A stretch of DNA of 64,000 nucleotides from Apiospora phragmitis (lineage: Eukaryota > Ascomycota > Sordariomycetes > Amphisphaeriales > Apiosporaceae), in NCBI GenBank assembly GCA_038363925.1, contig JAQQWL010000011.1, forward strand, positions 7,068,001-7,132,000. The letters are read 5' to 3'. Positions 21,248 through 34,062 of the stretch are shown here, one piece after another. The notes below the pieces were generated by a model. The model ran no database searches. It was not told the DNA's origin and saw only the letters and a list, made by a program, of their open reading frames with translations. Position 1 is the first letter of the stretch; every line of letters begins with the position of its first letter. The position numbers and the translations under genes are program-made.

Positions 21248-24200
21248 GTCGAAGGACCGGTGTGTCCGCATCGAGAAGATAGGGTTGGCCTGCGAGTAGC
21301 CCAGGAGACAAGTGAAAATGCCTTTTGGTCCTACGAGACGACAACACTGCAACTAAGGCCTGCAACACTTTGTATAATAGCGTCAGGGATTCACTGGGCG
21401 TTGGGATTCAACATAGATGAAACATGGGGCGAAGACTCTCTCTGCTTCAGCAAGATATGCAAAATATCATTGTACAAGAATTGTACATTCAGCACACATG
21501 TATACATAGAGAAGAGGCCTACGCTGATGCTTAGAAATGCTGATTTGAGGGCATTGCCCATGGCTATCGATCATATTGAGCACTGGCGGGCGGAAGCATA
21601 GCCAGATAGCCTTTGTTAGTTGGCATCGATCATCAGGTGTCGGCAGTATTCTCCGTGGATAAGATTACGAATGAGCAAGATATCTTCGTCCAGTTGCCCC
21701 ACGCTCCACGGCGAAATGTCCAGCAATCATCCGATCAGGGGTTTTGGCCGGCAACGGCCATCGTTACATAGAAGGTTCTGCTAGGTGAGATAGGGACAGA
21801 TGGGCATTGTCGCATCGAGCTTTGGGCCTCAGAGATTGACCACGAGTTTCCGAGGGGATCTTTGAGCAACTTGGGAAGGAGGAAGTTAGGCTGTTCGGGA
21901 TGATGAAGATCAGTGCATTGATGGACAGCGCATGCTTTACGGTGACCTCATAGTTTGTTGATCGCTAGTGAATGGTCTCTCCTTCGCTGCTTGGCAGGGG
22001 ACCAGCTAGAGCGCTGCTAGACGCTCCGTGGGTCTCGCCGGAAAAGAATCAAGCATCAAGGTGACAGATCGGGGCTGGGCTTTTTTCACTGTACAAGTCC
22101 TCTTCGCTACTCATCGGTGCACGAAAAGCCACAGTCCGTTTTGAGAAGACGTGTACGTTACTCGCAGGCTGAGATGTATTGACTTGATGGATTTGACCAG
22201 AAGCGTGTATATTCGCAAGTTTGGGTCCTCGGCCTCCGTGTCCACGGGCTGCGCGAGGAATGGCCAGTCACCTGACTGTAGAGGCCGCCAAGCCTCCAAG
22301 GAGTAATAAAAAGAAAGGAAAACACGGCAATCGGCAAATGCGGGATGTCCTCACGATGCCGCAGCATGTGGCCTCTGCGGTGGCCAAGCACAAAGGAGAT
22401 TGCGTTTTGGCGTGGAGAAGTGCCTATGGGGACCTGGTCGGTTTTGGCTCTCATGTCGCGCAGATACGGAGTCGAGGGTTTTACAGTACATAGGACAACA
22501 TGACAACTGAGAAGCAACAACGCCTTTCGCACTTGTGCAGCGTGACGGCTGCTGCACGTATACCGGGTACATGATTTAAAACATGCAGGCGAGATGTCAA
22601 AAAAGGGGGAGGCCGAGGGAGCATGGCTGCTTACTATCCATCCCGTTACTGCCCGTCGTGAGCGAGTGATCTTTATTACAGTCGGGTACTCCGTACTTAC
22701 AGTACCTATAGTACAGTACACGTGTAGGTGGGTTGGTTCGGGCAGCATAATGATAGGTTGGGCCAGCATGACGACGTACAGGACGTGATTGCCTTCAATC
22801 TCGCACGACTGATTTAGAACCCTTGGACGTTTGCATGTTGAGCATATGCTGATAGATGGGATATAATTAGGGATTTGTCCACAATGGTGGCTTGGATCCG
22901 AACGAACGGAAGCACGGCGCCATTAGCTTCGATGGTGGATGGCAATAATTTGGTTACTTCGCTGGATGCTCCTTTATGTTCTAGGCCTCTCGCAGCGCGG
23001 CTGGAAAGCCTCAGGGCGAAGAATTGGCCAAATCTGACACTAGATTCCCGGATACATTGTCGAATAGACAGCCGGCGACCGTTGAATATTTCCTACTTAC
23101 CAGGTAGCTAGACCTACTACTAGATGCCATACCGATAGTACAAAAGCCACATCTGGTTGCTGCCTCGTGATTCAAGATTTGTCCCAATGTAGGTGTAAAC
23201 ATGGCCAAAATCAATGCAGCTGTAGATCAATCGTGCCTTGGCGATCCTAACTAAGAAAGTCGGGTCGTCCGTAGTAGGTATTATCAATTGAAGAAGCAGA
23301 GAAATGTAACCAAAGAAAAAAACCTGCCACTGCCTTATGTCGTCACGCCATTCGGGGTCTCTTCCATTCCTGGAACACCACACTTGCATACAGACAGGAA
23401 CATACCTGCAATTGCATGTTGACTGGAAATTGCTTATCAGCTGTCAACCCGACTATGCTCACGACAACAGGTGCATGTTATGTTGTCTACTAACACTACT
23501 ACAAGTCCCGAAGTTCTACCTCGCTATCTGCTGTCGCGAGGAAACCCCTGGCCAGCTGGACGCAATGGAGCATGAAGAAGGGGGAGGGCGGGGAGGAAGA
23601 CTGGCAGATTAAAAAGAAGCTGTCCTGATTTGGTTACCAATCATACGGCGGAATGAGGGAGATATTGGCCAGCGTGTGTCGGTCCGCGCCCCACACCGTG
23701 CACTGCGAGCATAGATTGGGAGAACCAGCTCAGCGAGGTGCCGGTTCTTGGTGCAGTACTCGGTGGCAGGCCTGTGCCTCGCCAAAAGTCCCTCCTGGCT
23801 TTGCTGTACTGTACTGCATTGAGAAGAGATTGATGCGCGTGGCCCGCCCTGTTCGGATGTTCCTGTGCTATGCTGTGCCTGTGCCAACTAGTAGCCAACT
23901 TTCTTCTCTCTCTCTCTTTCTCTCTAGCCTGCCCAGCCCAGCCCAGCCCAGCCAAGTCTGCCTGTCTGTCTCTCTACTAACCTGCTCTTTTTCTGCATGA
24001 GTGAACCCATCCACCGTCCATGATTTTGATCTTCCCGGGGGGCACTTGCATCCAACGCAACGCAACGTAACGAAACCCGACGTCCAGTCTTTGCGCGTTC
24101 AAGCCCCAATTCCACTCTCCCTATCTATCGATCTCTCTATTGTTCTGTCTGCCCGACAACCAATACTACGCTTAACTCCTATTTTGATTTCCAATATCCT

Positions 24201-24564
24201 CCTTCACTTGGCCCATTTCCCCTTCCACATTGACAGCCAGCAACTACTATCGCTCAATTAACGTTATATCGCCCCCGTGTGCTGCCTCCAGCGTGTATTG
24301 TACCCCCTTTGCCTGTCTCAGAAACACTCGGTTAAAACGGAACACGATCAAGCGAGTCATTCAGAGCGGAAAGAAGGGAGGAGGGACGGAAGTTCAATTA
24401 GTTCCCGGCCAGCGCCCGACCTCGACTTGTTTACTTCAAGTCGAAACTTGAAGGCAGATTGACCAACCGGTACACTACCATAACCACGACACCGATGCAT
24501 AGTCCCATCAGCTGGTAACGAGCGAATAGCGACGACAACAACCCCAGCATTCTGTAGCGGCGAG
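21248..24564. other. Long intergenic region before MSS4
   Basis: About 3.3 kb. I see no gene with a family signature; the longest open frames (for example at 22.2-22.8 kb) have no domain and unlike codon use. The last kilobase is pyrimidine-rich, with a CT tract and a CCCAG tandem, and is presumably the long promoter and 5' leader of the PI4P 5-kinase gene. Confidence 0.4.
23931..23953. repeat. (GCCCA)n pentamer repeat, about 4.6 units
   Basis: A short tandem repeat of GCCCA lies immediately after a CT-rich tract (about 23902-23926) in the leader region upstream of MSS4. Confidence 0.9.
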
Positions 24565-27477
24565 ATGCCATCGTTCGTCACCAACGAAAATTCACCCATC
24601 TATGCATCCCACAACGGCGTGGTTCATCTAAGCGGCGACCAACATTTCGAGAAGTCCCTGTCACAACCCACGGTCGGGCATCATCAACGACACGACTCGG
24701 CGAGGGACACGAACGAGAGCCTGAGCGAATTCGACAACGCTTCCTCCCACTCATCAGATACCTCCGACCATCGAGCTCGGATGAATGGAGAACACAGCTC
24801 GAGCATGTCGCCGTTGCCCAATGGCTCCCAACCGAGCTACGGCGTAGCGAATGGACACGGTCCTAATAACGAAAAGCACAACCCACCAAGCCGGTTAGGC
24901 TTCTGGAATCGATCAAATGGTACCACACAACCTTTCCCGAACGATCGCGCTGGGTCCGACGGGCAATCGGCCGAGAATGCCACAGCTGGCGTACAGCAGC
25001 CCTCTCAATATGCCATCAGAAGCTCGGGTGATTCTTCGGCACGGGGATCCCTCCAACAAACTCCTGTTGATGCCATGCCCTCGCGGTTCTCCAATGATGC
25101 TTCTCAGAACCTGAGTCCTCTCCCTTCAAACGCGGGAATACAGCAGAGGTTTTCTTCGCCCGCATCTACCTCAGCGTCCGCGCTGCAGCCACCACCTGCT
25201 CAACTCAAACACAGGCATACTCTGGAAGTGCCCAAGGTCACTGGACGTGCGTCCAAAGACGGTGTTGACGGTGCCTATGCCAGCGGGCGCTACTCTCCAA
25301 CCGTTCCAGGGCCCGGTGGTCGCAGAGGATCGCTTAGTCTCGGTCGTAAGAACACGCGTTCTCTGCACTCGGAGATGGTCCGCGATGAAGTGGTGCCTGA
25401 CGATGATGCTCTGCGGTGGGCGGAAGCATACAGGCAGAAACGAGCTAAGAAAAAGAGAAAGGACGATATGGATGAGGACAAGGTGCTGGTGGGAACCAAG
25501 GTGGATGAGAACCATGCCAACTGGACCACGGCTTACAACATGTTGACGGGTATCCGCGTTTCGGTATCGCGGACCAATGCCAAGCTCGACCGTCCTTTGA
25601 CTGATGCAGACTTCGAGGCTAAGCAGAAGTCGACGTTTGATATCGCTGGGAACGAGCTGGTGCCTTCGGCCAAATACGACTTCAAGTTCAAGGATTATGC
25701 GCCCTGGGTCTTCCGGCACCTCCGAGCTCTCTTTAGGTTGGATCCCGCCGACTACCTCATGTCATTGACTGGTAAGTACATACTGTCTGAGCTTGGGTCT
25801 CCGGGAAAGAGCGGTAGCTTCTTCTACTTTTCTCGGGATTACAAGTACATCATCAAGACCATTCATCATGGCGAGCACAAATTTCTGCGGCGAATCCTCA
25901 AGGATTACTACAACCATGTTGCCGACAACCCCAACACGCTCCTCTCTCTCAGTTCTACGGCCTGCATCGCGTGAAAATGCCCTATGGCAAGAAGATTCAC
26001 TTTGTTGTCATGAACAATCTGTTCCCGCCGCACCGGGACATCCACCAGACTTTCGACTTGAAGGGCTCTACCGTTGGCCGCGACTATAGAGAAGAGGATC
26101 TGGAAAAGAACCCACGCGCAACGCTCAAGGACCTGAACTGGCTACGACGGAAGAGACACCTGGAATTGGGTCTTACCAAAAAACAGCTGTTCCTGGAGCA
26201 GCTGCAACGTGATGTGCGCCTGATGCAGAAGCTGAAGATTATGGACTATTCCTTGCTCATTGGCGTTCACGATCTGAAGAAGGGCAATGAGGAGAATCTT
26301 CGCGACAAAACTCTGCAAGTCTTCAACCCGGGCGGTCGCGAAGGTCCCAGCGACGAAACGGACCCCCACCAGGTTCTAATGCGGACACCATCTAAGCTCG
26401 AAAGTGCACGTAAGGCGAGAGAACTGAGGCAGATGATCCGCGCGGAACGGCCGGTACCTATGGGTCAGACCAGCAACAGGATGCCCGAAGAACTGGAAGA
26501 GGGAAACCGGCCCGGTGGGATCTTCTACAGCGATGATGGCGGTTTAAGAGCCACTCATGAGGACAATGCTGCAGGAGAGGAAGTATACTATCTTGGTGTC
26601 ATTGACTGCCTTACTCACGTACGTGTCTTTTCTCCCTTGCCTCTGCCAAATATACCGAAACTGACCTTCTGAATAGTATGGAATGATCAAAAAGATTGAG
26701 CATTTCTGGAAAGGTTTGTCCAGTGATCGTACTCAAATCTCTGCGCTTCCGCCAGAGGAGTATGGCGAGCGCTTCATCAAATTCATGGAAGGTGTTACAA
26801 TGTCTTCCGAGGAAGCGGAACGGGATGCGCTAGACCGCGAGCACGCTATTCGGCTCGCAGAAGCCGAGAACGAGGAGCAGCCAATCGGCCACGGTCTTCC
26901 TCACTCGCACAGCGCACCACCGGCCCCGACCTATTTACCACCCGCGCCTCCGGGACTACGCAGTCCAAAGTCTCCAGAACCTAACCCCACGCTGGAAAAG
27001 GCCAGCCGAAAGGCTTTCAAAAAGGACAAAGGTGTCGCCAAGGAACAAGATGTACCCGATCGGAAGATATCCACGGCTAATACTGTTGGATCCAATGCGC
27101 AAGGAAAGGGAAACTCGCATACCGTGCTGCCTGTCGTCGAGGAAACAGCGGAGGCTGGAAGTGTGAGCGGCAGGAGTCGCGGCGAGAGCGCTAGCAATGG
27201 AAACCGACCATTCACGCCTAGTGCCATGGATACCCCGAGTGTGACTAGACCTGACGGGTTCACCGACCTAGGCCCCCATGGCATCGGAGGCAGAGGTCCG
27301 CCCACTCCACCCAAGTCGAGCTACTTGAATACAAGCGGTGGTGGTGGTTATGGGAGGAAGCGCAGTGGCAGTGGCGCCAGTGGCGCTAGCAGTATAGGAA
27401 GCATACCGCGGGGCCGGCTCAGTAAAGATAGCCTCGACAAGGCTTTGCCTGCATTGCCTCAGCAGGGACGAAGCTAG
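24565..27477 (+). CDS. MSS4: Phosphatidylinositol-4-phosphate 5-kinase
   Basis: Makes PI(4,5)P2 at the plasma membrane, controlling actin, endocytosis and wall signalling. The ATG is at 24565. A long Ser/Pro/Asn-rich N-terminus leads to the kinase domain, which starts near [19 protein letters not shown]. It contains [39 protein letters not shown] (with the ATP-contacting K), [20 protein letters not shown], the catalytic [11 protein letters not shown], then [13 protein letters not shown] across intron 26619-26676, and the end block [11 protein letters not shown] Pro/Ser-rich tail ends at 27477. The frame shifts by two bases in a CT run at 25938-25950: with one CT unit fewer, [18 protein letters not shown] reads on, giving 950 aa. 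The family is essential in yeasts, so this is most likely an assembly slip. Confidence 0.9.
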
Positions 27478-28129
27478 AGTGATTCTGGGGCGAAATGGAT
27501 ACGACAATGTTCAATTCTGCGCTACGGCAAAGCATCACTACATCGACGCTCATAGCCAGGGCCGCGTTCCTTGGTTTGAGCCGGATGAGATTTTGCCTGC
27601 TACAACCCCTTGCACCAACCGACATCGACGACTTCACCGCTGATCACGATAGTACCATCTCGAAGAAAGAGATCGGAGCTTGCGACTCCACGCGACACAG
27701 TCGTGCCCGACCGCGACAACAGCAACGCTACTATACCACGTGACCTCGACAGAGATGTCAACTACAATGCTAATCTAGATTCGGTGAATCTGCAAGCGGC
27801 CTGGGGGATTTGGGATGGATTAGACGGTTAGGGATTGATGCATTACAATCATTGGCTGTTTCTGGCTGGCTGTCGGATTGCCTTTCTCCTTTGTTTTTAC
27901 ACGTATCATTGGGAGGTGTCGTGTGTCCTTGAGAGAATGTGTAGCACTGTTTGTTAGTAATGCTGGTCCTTGTTAGATAAGGGCCCGGCACCATGATACC
28001 ACCATGCACAGAATTTTAAAGAAGATATGATGTGTTCACATTGCTACATATGTATCTCTTAACATCTTCTGTTGTCCTCTACGTGAAACCTGTTGATTGT
28101 AGTCTGTCTACGTTTGATGCATGTAGCGT
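27478..28129. other. Intergenic, 3' of MSS4
   Basis: Probable MSS4 3' UTR followed by a convergent gene end. No other gene is seen. Confidence 0.45.
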
Positions 28130-29533
28130 TTACTCGAGAACTCGCCCGCCGCCATGTCTCTCAAATAGGGTAGTCTGCAGGTTGTTCAGGCTCTTGCTCT
28201 GAACGGTCCAGCCGTCCTGCTGGGCCCGTTGCCGGTGAAGTACGAGGCCGCCGACGTGTCCCCGCCCAGCGGCCAACGCGCCCAGTGCTGCCCCGCCATC
28301 CCGAACTTGCCGCCCTTGGGGTCTCCGTACGTGCCCCCGTGGCCCACGGGGTAGTTGCCCACCCACGTCGGGAGACCTGCTGGTACGGCGGCGTAGTCGC
28401 GCATTCCCTGTTGGAAAGGAGGGTTAGTCAGCAACTCGAGCTTGAGGGGGGATGATGCTGTGGGGAAATGGACAGGAGGAGATAGAGGGTGAGATGAAAT
28501 GTTTTACATTGTTGTGTGCGATGTCGCTTGGTCCCCCCAGGAAGAAGAAGATGGGCTTCGTGATGCGGGGGAGCACGTTGTTGGTGCCGCCGGTGTCGTA
28601 CTGGCCCGAGTTGAAGATGCTGATCGCCGTGACGCGGGAGTCGAAGGCCTGGTTGTTATTATTATCATTATTATGTCTCTCGAGTCAAAGTTTTTATTTC
28701 TTTTTCCTTTCCTTTTCTTCGCCATCTCGTCGAACCTCGAAGAAAACGTACCTGCGCGTAGGCCTCGATGCCGCCGCAGCTCATGCCCGCCGCCGCGATC
28801 CGGCTCGTGTCCATGTGCGCATACGTGCCCTTGCCCGCGTTGCTGACGGCCCACGTGATGCCGCTGGTCATCTGCTGCGATCTCGAGGAGGAAGTTCTAG
28901 TAGGTTGTATAATTCATGCTTTGGTCAGCTTTTCTTTTTTGACGCCCGAAATCTGAAGAAATTCCAAGATGCGTATGTAAGAAGGGAAAGTAGAGGAGAG
29001 AGAAGAGAAGGAGACTCACCTGGTGTGATAGCGAGTTGGCTGAGCAGGCCCCGTTACCCCATACTAGAACCGGCATCTTGTCTAAGGCGTCCATGTCGAC
29101 GGGCCGGTAGATGGTGTGGTCCGGCAGGGAGTGGTCCGGCAGGGAGTGGTCGACGGAGTATGTCGCGGCAACGCTGGTAGTCTGTGATCCGCTGCTGCCA
29201 CCGGCAGTTGTCGTCGTCGCCGTTGGCGGAGCCGTGGTAGTGCCCGGGTCAGGGACTTGGGTAGGTGCACCGGGGATGCATTGGACTGATGAGAATTGGA
29301 AAAAGGTTAGATCACGTATGGGCTTCCCCTTCTCCTCGATAGGGTTAATATAGAGGATCAGATCATATCTTACAGTACCATGGGTTTTGCGAGGCGCAGG
29401 CCGACCCTGACTCGCACGTTGTTTCCCCTGACCATCCTTGTCCTCCACACTGGCCCCAGACCGGTTGGGCAGCCAGTGACCCCCGAGCCAGGGTGGCGGC
29501 CCCTATTAGAACACCGATAGGTTTGACGCACAT
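28130..29533 (-). pseudogene. Secreted CBM1-linked alpha/beta hydrolase, damaged
   Basis: This was a secreted polysaccharide-acting esterase-like protein. The ATG at 29533 begins a signal peptide. A cellulose-binding CBM1 follows (VWGQCGGQGWSG, then NPWYSQCIP across intron 29286-29373). Then come a Thr/Pro linker and the hydrolase domain: YRPVDMDALDKMPVLVWGNG, the nucleophile elbow GMSCGG, and GHGGTYGDPKGG with the probable catalytic His. Exons: 29374-29533, 29020-29285, 28752-28896, 28508-28648, 28186-28407. Two lesions are visible. First, exon 3 starts NFLLEIA but jumps straight to MTSGITWAVSNAG, lacking about 20 residues usual here and out of frame; a later acceptor at 28872 would restore frame. 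Second, one base seems missing in GGGCCC 28222-28227, after which the family end (DGWTVQSKSL) is in another frame. It may be non-functional. Confidence 0.7.
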
Positions 29534-30341
29534 GGCGACGGCCAATATATGCAGTGGCCTTTTGATGAAGTAACGAAAGACGACTAGTTGCTTGGTTCAC
29601 CAGAGTGGAGTGTGTTTGCAAATCCTTCTTCGAGGGGAAGCTTCACTCAGGATCAGAGCTGATCTACTTCATTTATAGTACAAGGTTTACTCTCGTGGCG
29701 TATACTCGTGTACCCACTCCATCTGGCCGCCCATGTACTACTACCTGATTATTTTCCGTCTAGTGCGAGATTTCTCTCAAGCTTAACAATGTCGATAGTC
29801 ACTTGATAGCTTCTTGCAACCACACACGTCTCTTGGCTTTATAGCACCACAGCTTGGCATTGGCACAGTAGTGACGTCTCCTTATGTGGATTGTACGCTG
29901 CAGACAGCCCTGAGCTGTACCGCCTCGCCAATCGGGTGCTACATGAGATGCCATGCCAGATATATAGATGTAACGACTCCTCTTGAATAGGGGTTGCATG
30001 GAAGAACTAGAGACCCACCAATCGAATCAGAGCGCGGCACGGAGGGGAAGTCCGCTAAAGGAATGGATCGCGAGCTTGGCTTCTGTCCGGGGGAGCAGGA
30101 CATCTGGTTTGAGATCTATAACTAATATTCACATGGCACACCACCTCGATTTCTTGGGCAGTCCGGTATTGTGAAGCGAGCTGCCCAGAACCCGGTCGGG
30201 CAATGCTGGTTGATACACGTGTGTGGCCCAACTGGTGATCTCGCTCCCACCGGGAGGAGAACGGGCTATGCTGGCTGCTTGTCCAAGATGTCTATTAATT
30301 ACTGCCTATTAAAGTATCATCATCCCTTTGATTACGTCGTG
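29534..30341. other. Intergenic
   Basis: Promoter side of the CBM1 esterase locus and 3' side of the GT69 gene. No gene is seen. Confidence 0.4.
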
Positions 30342-31728
30342 TTAATTCAACGTTTGGTTCCAAGGCACCCAAACCTGGTCATGCCAGCCGTGCATACACT
30401 TCCACTGCGCAGGAGGCTCTCTCTGCCATTCAATCCTGGTGGCGGGCAGGTCCTCCTGTGCCGTCCACTTCGATGTGAAACCTTTCAGCTTCTTGATCTT
30501 CGTGGAGGCTTCGTCAGAGTACTCTATATTCACAGAGGGGATGACCTGTGGGTGTCCGTCGTTAGCAAGTGAACGAGTCGGCATGAGCCTGTTGGGGGTG
30601 AGGCTTGCTTACGGCAATCCTCCCGTATCCAGCCCACCACAGATCCTTACAGAACAAAGTGGGTTCACCGGCATAGCATTCCTCCTCCCGGTTGCTCCTG
30701 AAGGCTACTTTGCCCCCGTGGGCCTCCCCCCCTGCCCCACGACCCGGCTCGGCCGGCAATCCCAAAACCGGGCCGGCGCCGAACGCGGTGGCCCCGTTCC
30801 AGCAGGCGAAAACCTGGAAGGGAAGCTTCTGGTTGTATCGCTGCTGTGTGTCGGGGTCACCGGCGAAAAGATTCCACGCCTGGTCCCAGCTCCCGTCTGG
30901 TGGGATCTGGAAGAAGCTGTCCCCCTTGAGTGTCCTCGCCACCCAGACGTCGTAGAACGTCGGGTCTTTGCCCGCATACGTCCAGTCCATGGCGCACGTC
31001 ATGTCGGCAGACTGGAGCCGCCGCTGATGAACCAGTTCCAACAGGTCGTCCGGGCATGGTGCCACATCGTTAACAAATATGATGGTGGTACTGGCATCGG
31101 CCGCCACTGCGGCCGAAGAGAGCGGGTCTAGCGCGAGGTTGCGGAGCTGTGCCAGCTTTCCTATGCGCTCGTCGACTTTTGGGTTGATGTCGGTCAGATT
31201 CAAGAAGTACCGCAGACCGACTCTTCTCAGTTCGGGCTGCAGAGCGGCCAGAATCCGGGGCGTGGCGTCGTCCGAGTTGCCTTCGACGATGGAGAGAGCG
31301 CACGAGGACATACCGAGGAAATGGGCAGCCTCCACGATCGAGCCCAGCAGTCTCGCAAGGAGATGCTCTGATTGCCGTAGGTCCAGGGCGAAGAAGTAGC
31401 GCACATCCTGGCCGTCTTTCTTCCCGGTCGCTGTCTTCAGATATGCATAGCGCGAACTGTTGAACGGCGGGCATTGCAGGCGCGGAAGTGAGGTGTCATT
31501 GGAATTCAGAATAGACTTGACATAGGGCGCTGTGATGTTGTCCAGCTGCGGTTCGTATGGCCAGGCAATTTCGACATGCTTATCACCGCCGTTTTTCCAG
31601 GGGACCGGCACGTACGGCTTCAATCGGCTCCATGATTCCGGGGACGAACCTCGAAGGCTCACATGGATGATCGAGAACAGAATCAAGGCACATAAAACCT
31701 GGATGATAAAAATTCGACGCACCTTCAT
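30342..31728 (-). CDS. GT69 (CAP59-type) glycosyltransferase
   Basis: A type II Golgi membrane glycosyltransferase of the CAP59/CMT1 alpha-1,3-mannosyltransferase family, likely acting on cell-wall or capsule-like glycans or glycolipids. The ATG at 31728 is followed by a basic stub and a TM anchor (IFIIQVLCALILFSIIHV, about residues 6-23). Exon 1 is 30613-31728, the intron is 30546-30612 (GTAAGC to CACAG), and exon 2 is 30342-30545, giving 439 aa. Family blocks are YFFALDLRQSEHLLARLLGS, SIVEGNSDD, the metal and sugar-binding stretch FVNDVAPCPDDLLELV, MTCAMDW, FYDVWVARTLKGD, FACWNGATAF with a Gly-rich loop, and ECYAGEPTLFCKDLW. The short second exon ends with KCMHGWHDQVW. No frame problems. 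It has no neighbouring wall-synthesis genes. Confidence 0.88.
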
Positions 31729-31997
31729 GCTGTAGGTTGGCGCATATTCTATTTCGAACGGGTGGCCGAGAAACTCGATATCAATTTGGTCAAGGAGAGG
31801 GCAAGACTAACTTATAATATTAGAGGAACTGCAAGGCGGGAATGTCATTTTTTGAAGGTGGGTAGCCCACCCATGCAAGCAAGCTTTACGAGGTTGTTGT
31901 CAGCAAAGGCCAGGTACGAAAAGGACCCGACTTTAGGCAGAGGGATAAGGGGCTTTTCCGGGGGTGTAAGAGGGATAGAGGACTTTTCCGTGGGGGT

Positions 31998-32042
<45 letters not shown>

Positions 32043-32878
32043 GAGTGAATACGGATAGATGCTACCAACATCAGTCGCGTGGTCTGCATGAGCTGACATG
32101 AGCTGCATAAGCTGCATGGGCTGAACAACGTTTTGCTGGGGTGGCTCATCTTGGCGTATCACAAGAATGGCCATAGTAAGCATCAAATAAGCGAGTCGAA
32201 TCGAGAATGAATGTGATGCAAGGGCTCAACGCTAATACCGTTGGGTCAGGTCAGGCTCCGGCTGCCTGGTCCGTATTATTCGAGCCCTGTCAATGGGGAA
32301 AACTCCATCACATATAAAATCCATGCCCCAATAGCCTTGGTCAGTCTACCAAGCAGCCTTTGTTTAAAACAGCAAGAAAGAGTCGCGCAGGCAGCCGTGA
32401 ACCGGGAAGAGTAGTATTATGCCCAGCCTCAGCCCGAACCAATCAACCAATGAGAAGGCTACCGACACCCATGCTGCAGACGCTTGAGGCAGCACGACAT
32501 TGAGGTCGCGATAATCTTTGCCTCTGATGCGGCCGTATTTCCAAGCGTCAGCTGCAGTAGCTGATTTGACCGTTTCTTCGGTGGCTGGTTGAGCAGGGGT
32601 CAGAAGCCAGCTTGGTATATATTTCTCGACGTCATCGACGTTACCATGGCCTCTTCCGTGCTGCCGAAATAGCTACTGCTAGGATGACGCAGCCTGATCT
32701 CCAACAGCATGCGGTTGGGTCGCACAAGGACTTGTGGTTGCTCTCCTAAGAGGAGCCGAAAGTCCCAATCCCCTTTCTCACCCCTCTTTCCCTCCCTTGA
32801 TGTCCTTATCCCCTCGGCTTTCCCAGTCGTTGATGCATTTTCCCTCGTGCGTATGGGTTTTCTGGTTAATTAAGATCA
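31729..32878. other. Intergenic with a GT microsatellite
   Basis: Promoter of the GT69 gene at left, then a long GT run and about 800 bp without a recognisable gene. A missing first exon (signal peptide) of the membrane protein at right could lie in the last 200 bases. Confidence 0.4.
31999..32041. repeat. (GT)n microsatellite, about 21 units
   Basis: A pure GT dinucleotide run. It is intergenic. Confidence 0.95.
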
Positions 32879-33756
32879 ATGGATGCGCTAGCCTTGAAGT
32901 TACAATTCCTGAGCGATGGCGGGCAGATAGTGACCCCCAGCATCGAGCGGAGGGCGGCGACGACGAGCGCACCGGCTGCAGATACGTGTGGCTACATCGA
33001 TGGGAATCCCAACCGACACAGGACAGCCGAAGCCGGCTTTGCATGTCGAGTGGATACCAGCCGCGGTCTCTGGGGCTTCTGTACCACGACTGTTAAATCC
33101 GCAGGGGACTGCAACTTCGCGGGGGCTTGTCTTGATCGAGATGCATGTCTTGAAGGTTGCGGTAAGCTGGGGCTCACAAACATCTTCACAGTTCCTTGGT
33201 AATTAAATCTTTCCACTGTACTCAGTATAGGTTTCATGACACTGACTATGGTATCAGCACCTCTGGTTTCTGCTCAACCGCACTCCTCGACTATGGGAGG
33301 GATCAGACCTTCTCTTATATTGCTTGTGGGGAAAGCCCGACCACACAGACTTTGCTCGCTACTCCTACGGCCCCTTTGGTGACTTCAACTCAGCCCACTA
33401 GATCGGTGTCAACAGCCACAAGTACAGGCCCAAGTACAATCTTTTCAGGGACAATGGCGTCGACGTCTGTATCCGAAGCTGGCAATGCTACACCAAACAA
33501 CACCGGCGCCATCATCGGTGGCGTCATCGGCGGGCTGGCGATGATATGTCTGACCATCTTCGCCATCGTCTACCTGTTCCGGCGCGGACAAAGACGGCGA
33601 TCAGAGGCCAAGTTACAGACACAGCAGATGCCGGGAGCACAGGGAGCAGAGTACAATGCGAGCAGCTACGCTGAGAACAAGGGCCCAAGATACCCCGTTG
33701 AGCTACATTCTAGCCCAAGGGCACGAAATGACGCCCCAGTAGAGTTATTTGGCTAG
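32879..33756 (+). CDS. Single-pass membrane protein with Cys-rich ectodomain
   Basis: A probable cell-surface protein of a large ascomycete group with a Cys-rich ectodomain, Ser/Thr stalk and one TM helix, whose function is unknown. I join exon 1 (32879-33198) to exon 2 (33258-33756) by a 59-nt intron (GTAATT, branch CTGAC, ATCAG), giving 272 aa. The junction makes a Cys codon and yields FTVPCTSGFCSTALL, as in relatives. The ectodomain (CGYIDGNP, then FACRVDTSRGLWGFC, then ACLDRDACLEGC) ends at IACGES. A Thr/Ser-rich stalk precedes the TM segment at about residues 199-222 (AIIGGVIGGLAMICLTIFAI) and a basic stop-transfer (RRGQRRR). The start is doubtful, because the ATG at 32879 gives no good signal peptide, so an upstream exon may be missing. 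Confidence 0.62.
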
Positions 33757-34062
33757 AAGAAGCGATGCGAACCTGTGAAGGTGGGGAGAATGACGGAGAG
33801 CTGAGGAGAGCGAGATATCCATTAGCTTCCGGCAAGGTCAACCCAGGGAGTTGTGGCGTTACAGCAAGATATCAACTGGATTAATAGTGTGAACAGCTTA
33901 CTCATTTCAGTGGATATTGGTTACTACTTAAGTAATATATCATCTGTAAAATGCAAGCAGCCACTTTTTAGTCCTTGAGATGTGTTCGGCTAGCTCTGTT
34001 AAACGACCAGGTTAAAAGTCAGTAATATCTATCAAGGTCCAGGTAAGTACCATACAGCATCA
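33757..34062. other. Intergenic between convergent genes
   Basis: About 300 bp of presumed 3' flanks. Nothing else is seen. Confidence 0.5.

Noticed and set aside
22158..22769. A 203-aa minus-strand open frame
   Set aside because: No domain, no hydrophobic or charge pattern of a real protein, and shorter frames overlap it on the other strand.
33124..33230. GTAAGC at about 33160 as the donor of the membrane protein intron
   Set aside because: It leads to a stop or wrong frame in exon 2; the donor at 33199 with acceptor 33257 gives an in-frame Cys and the family sequence.
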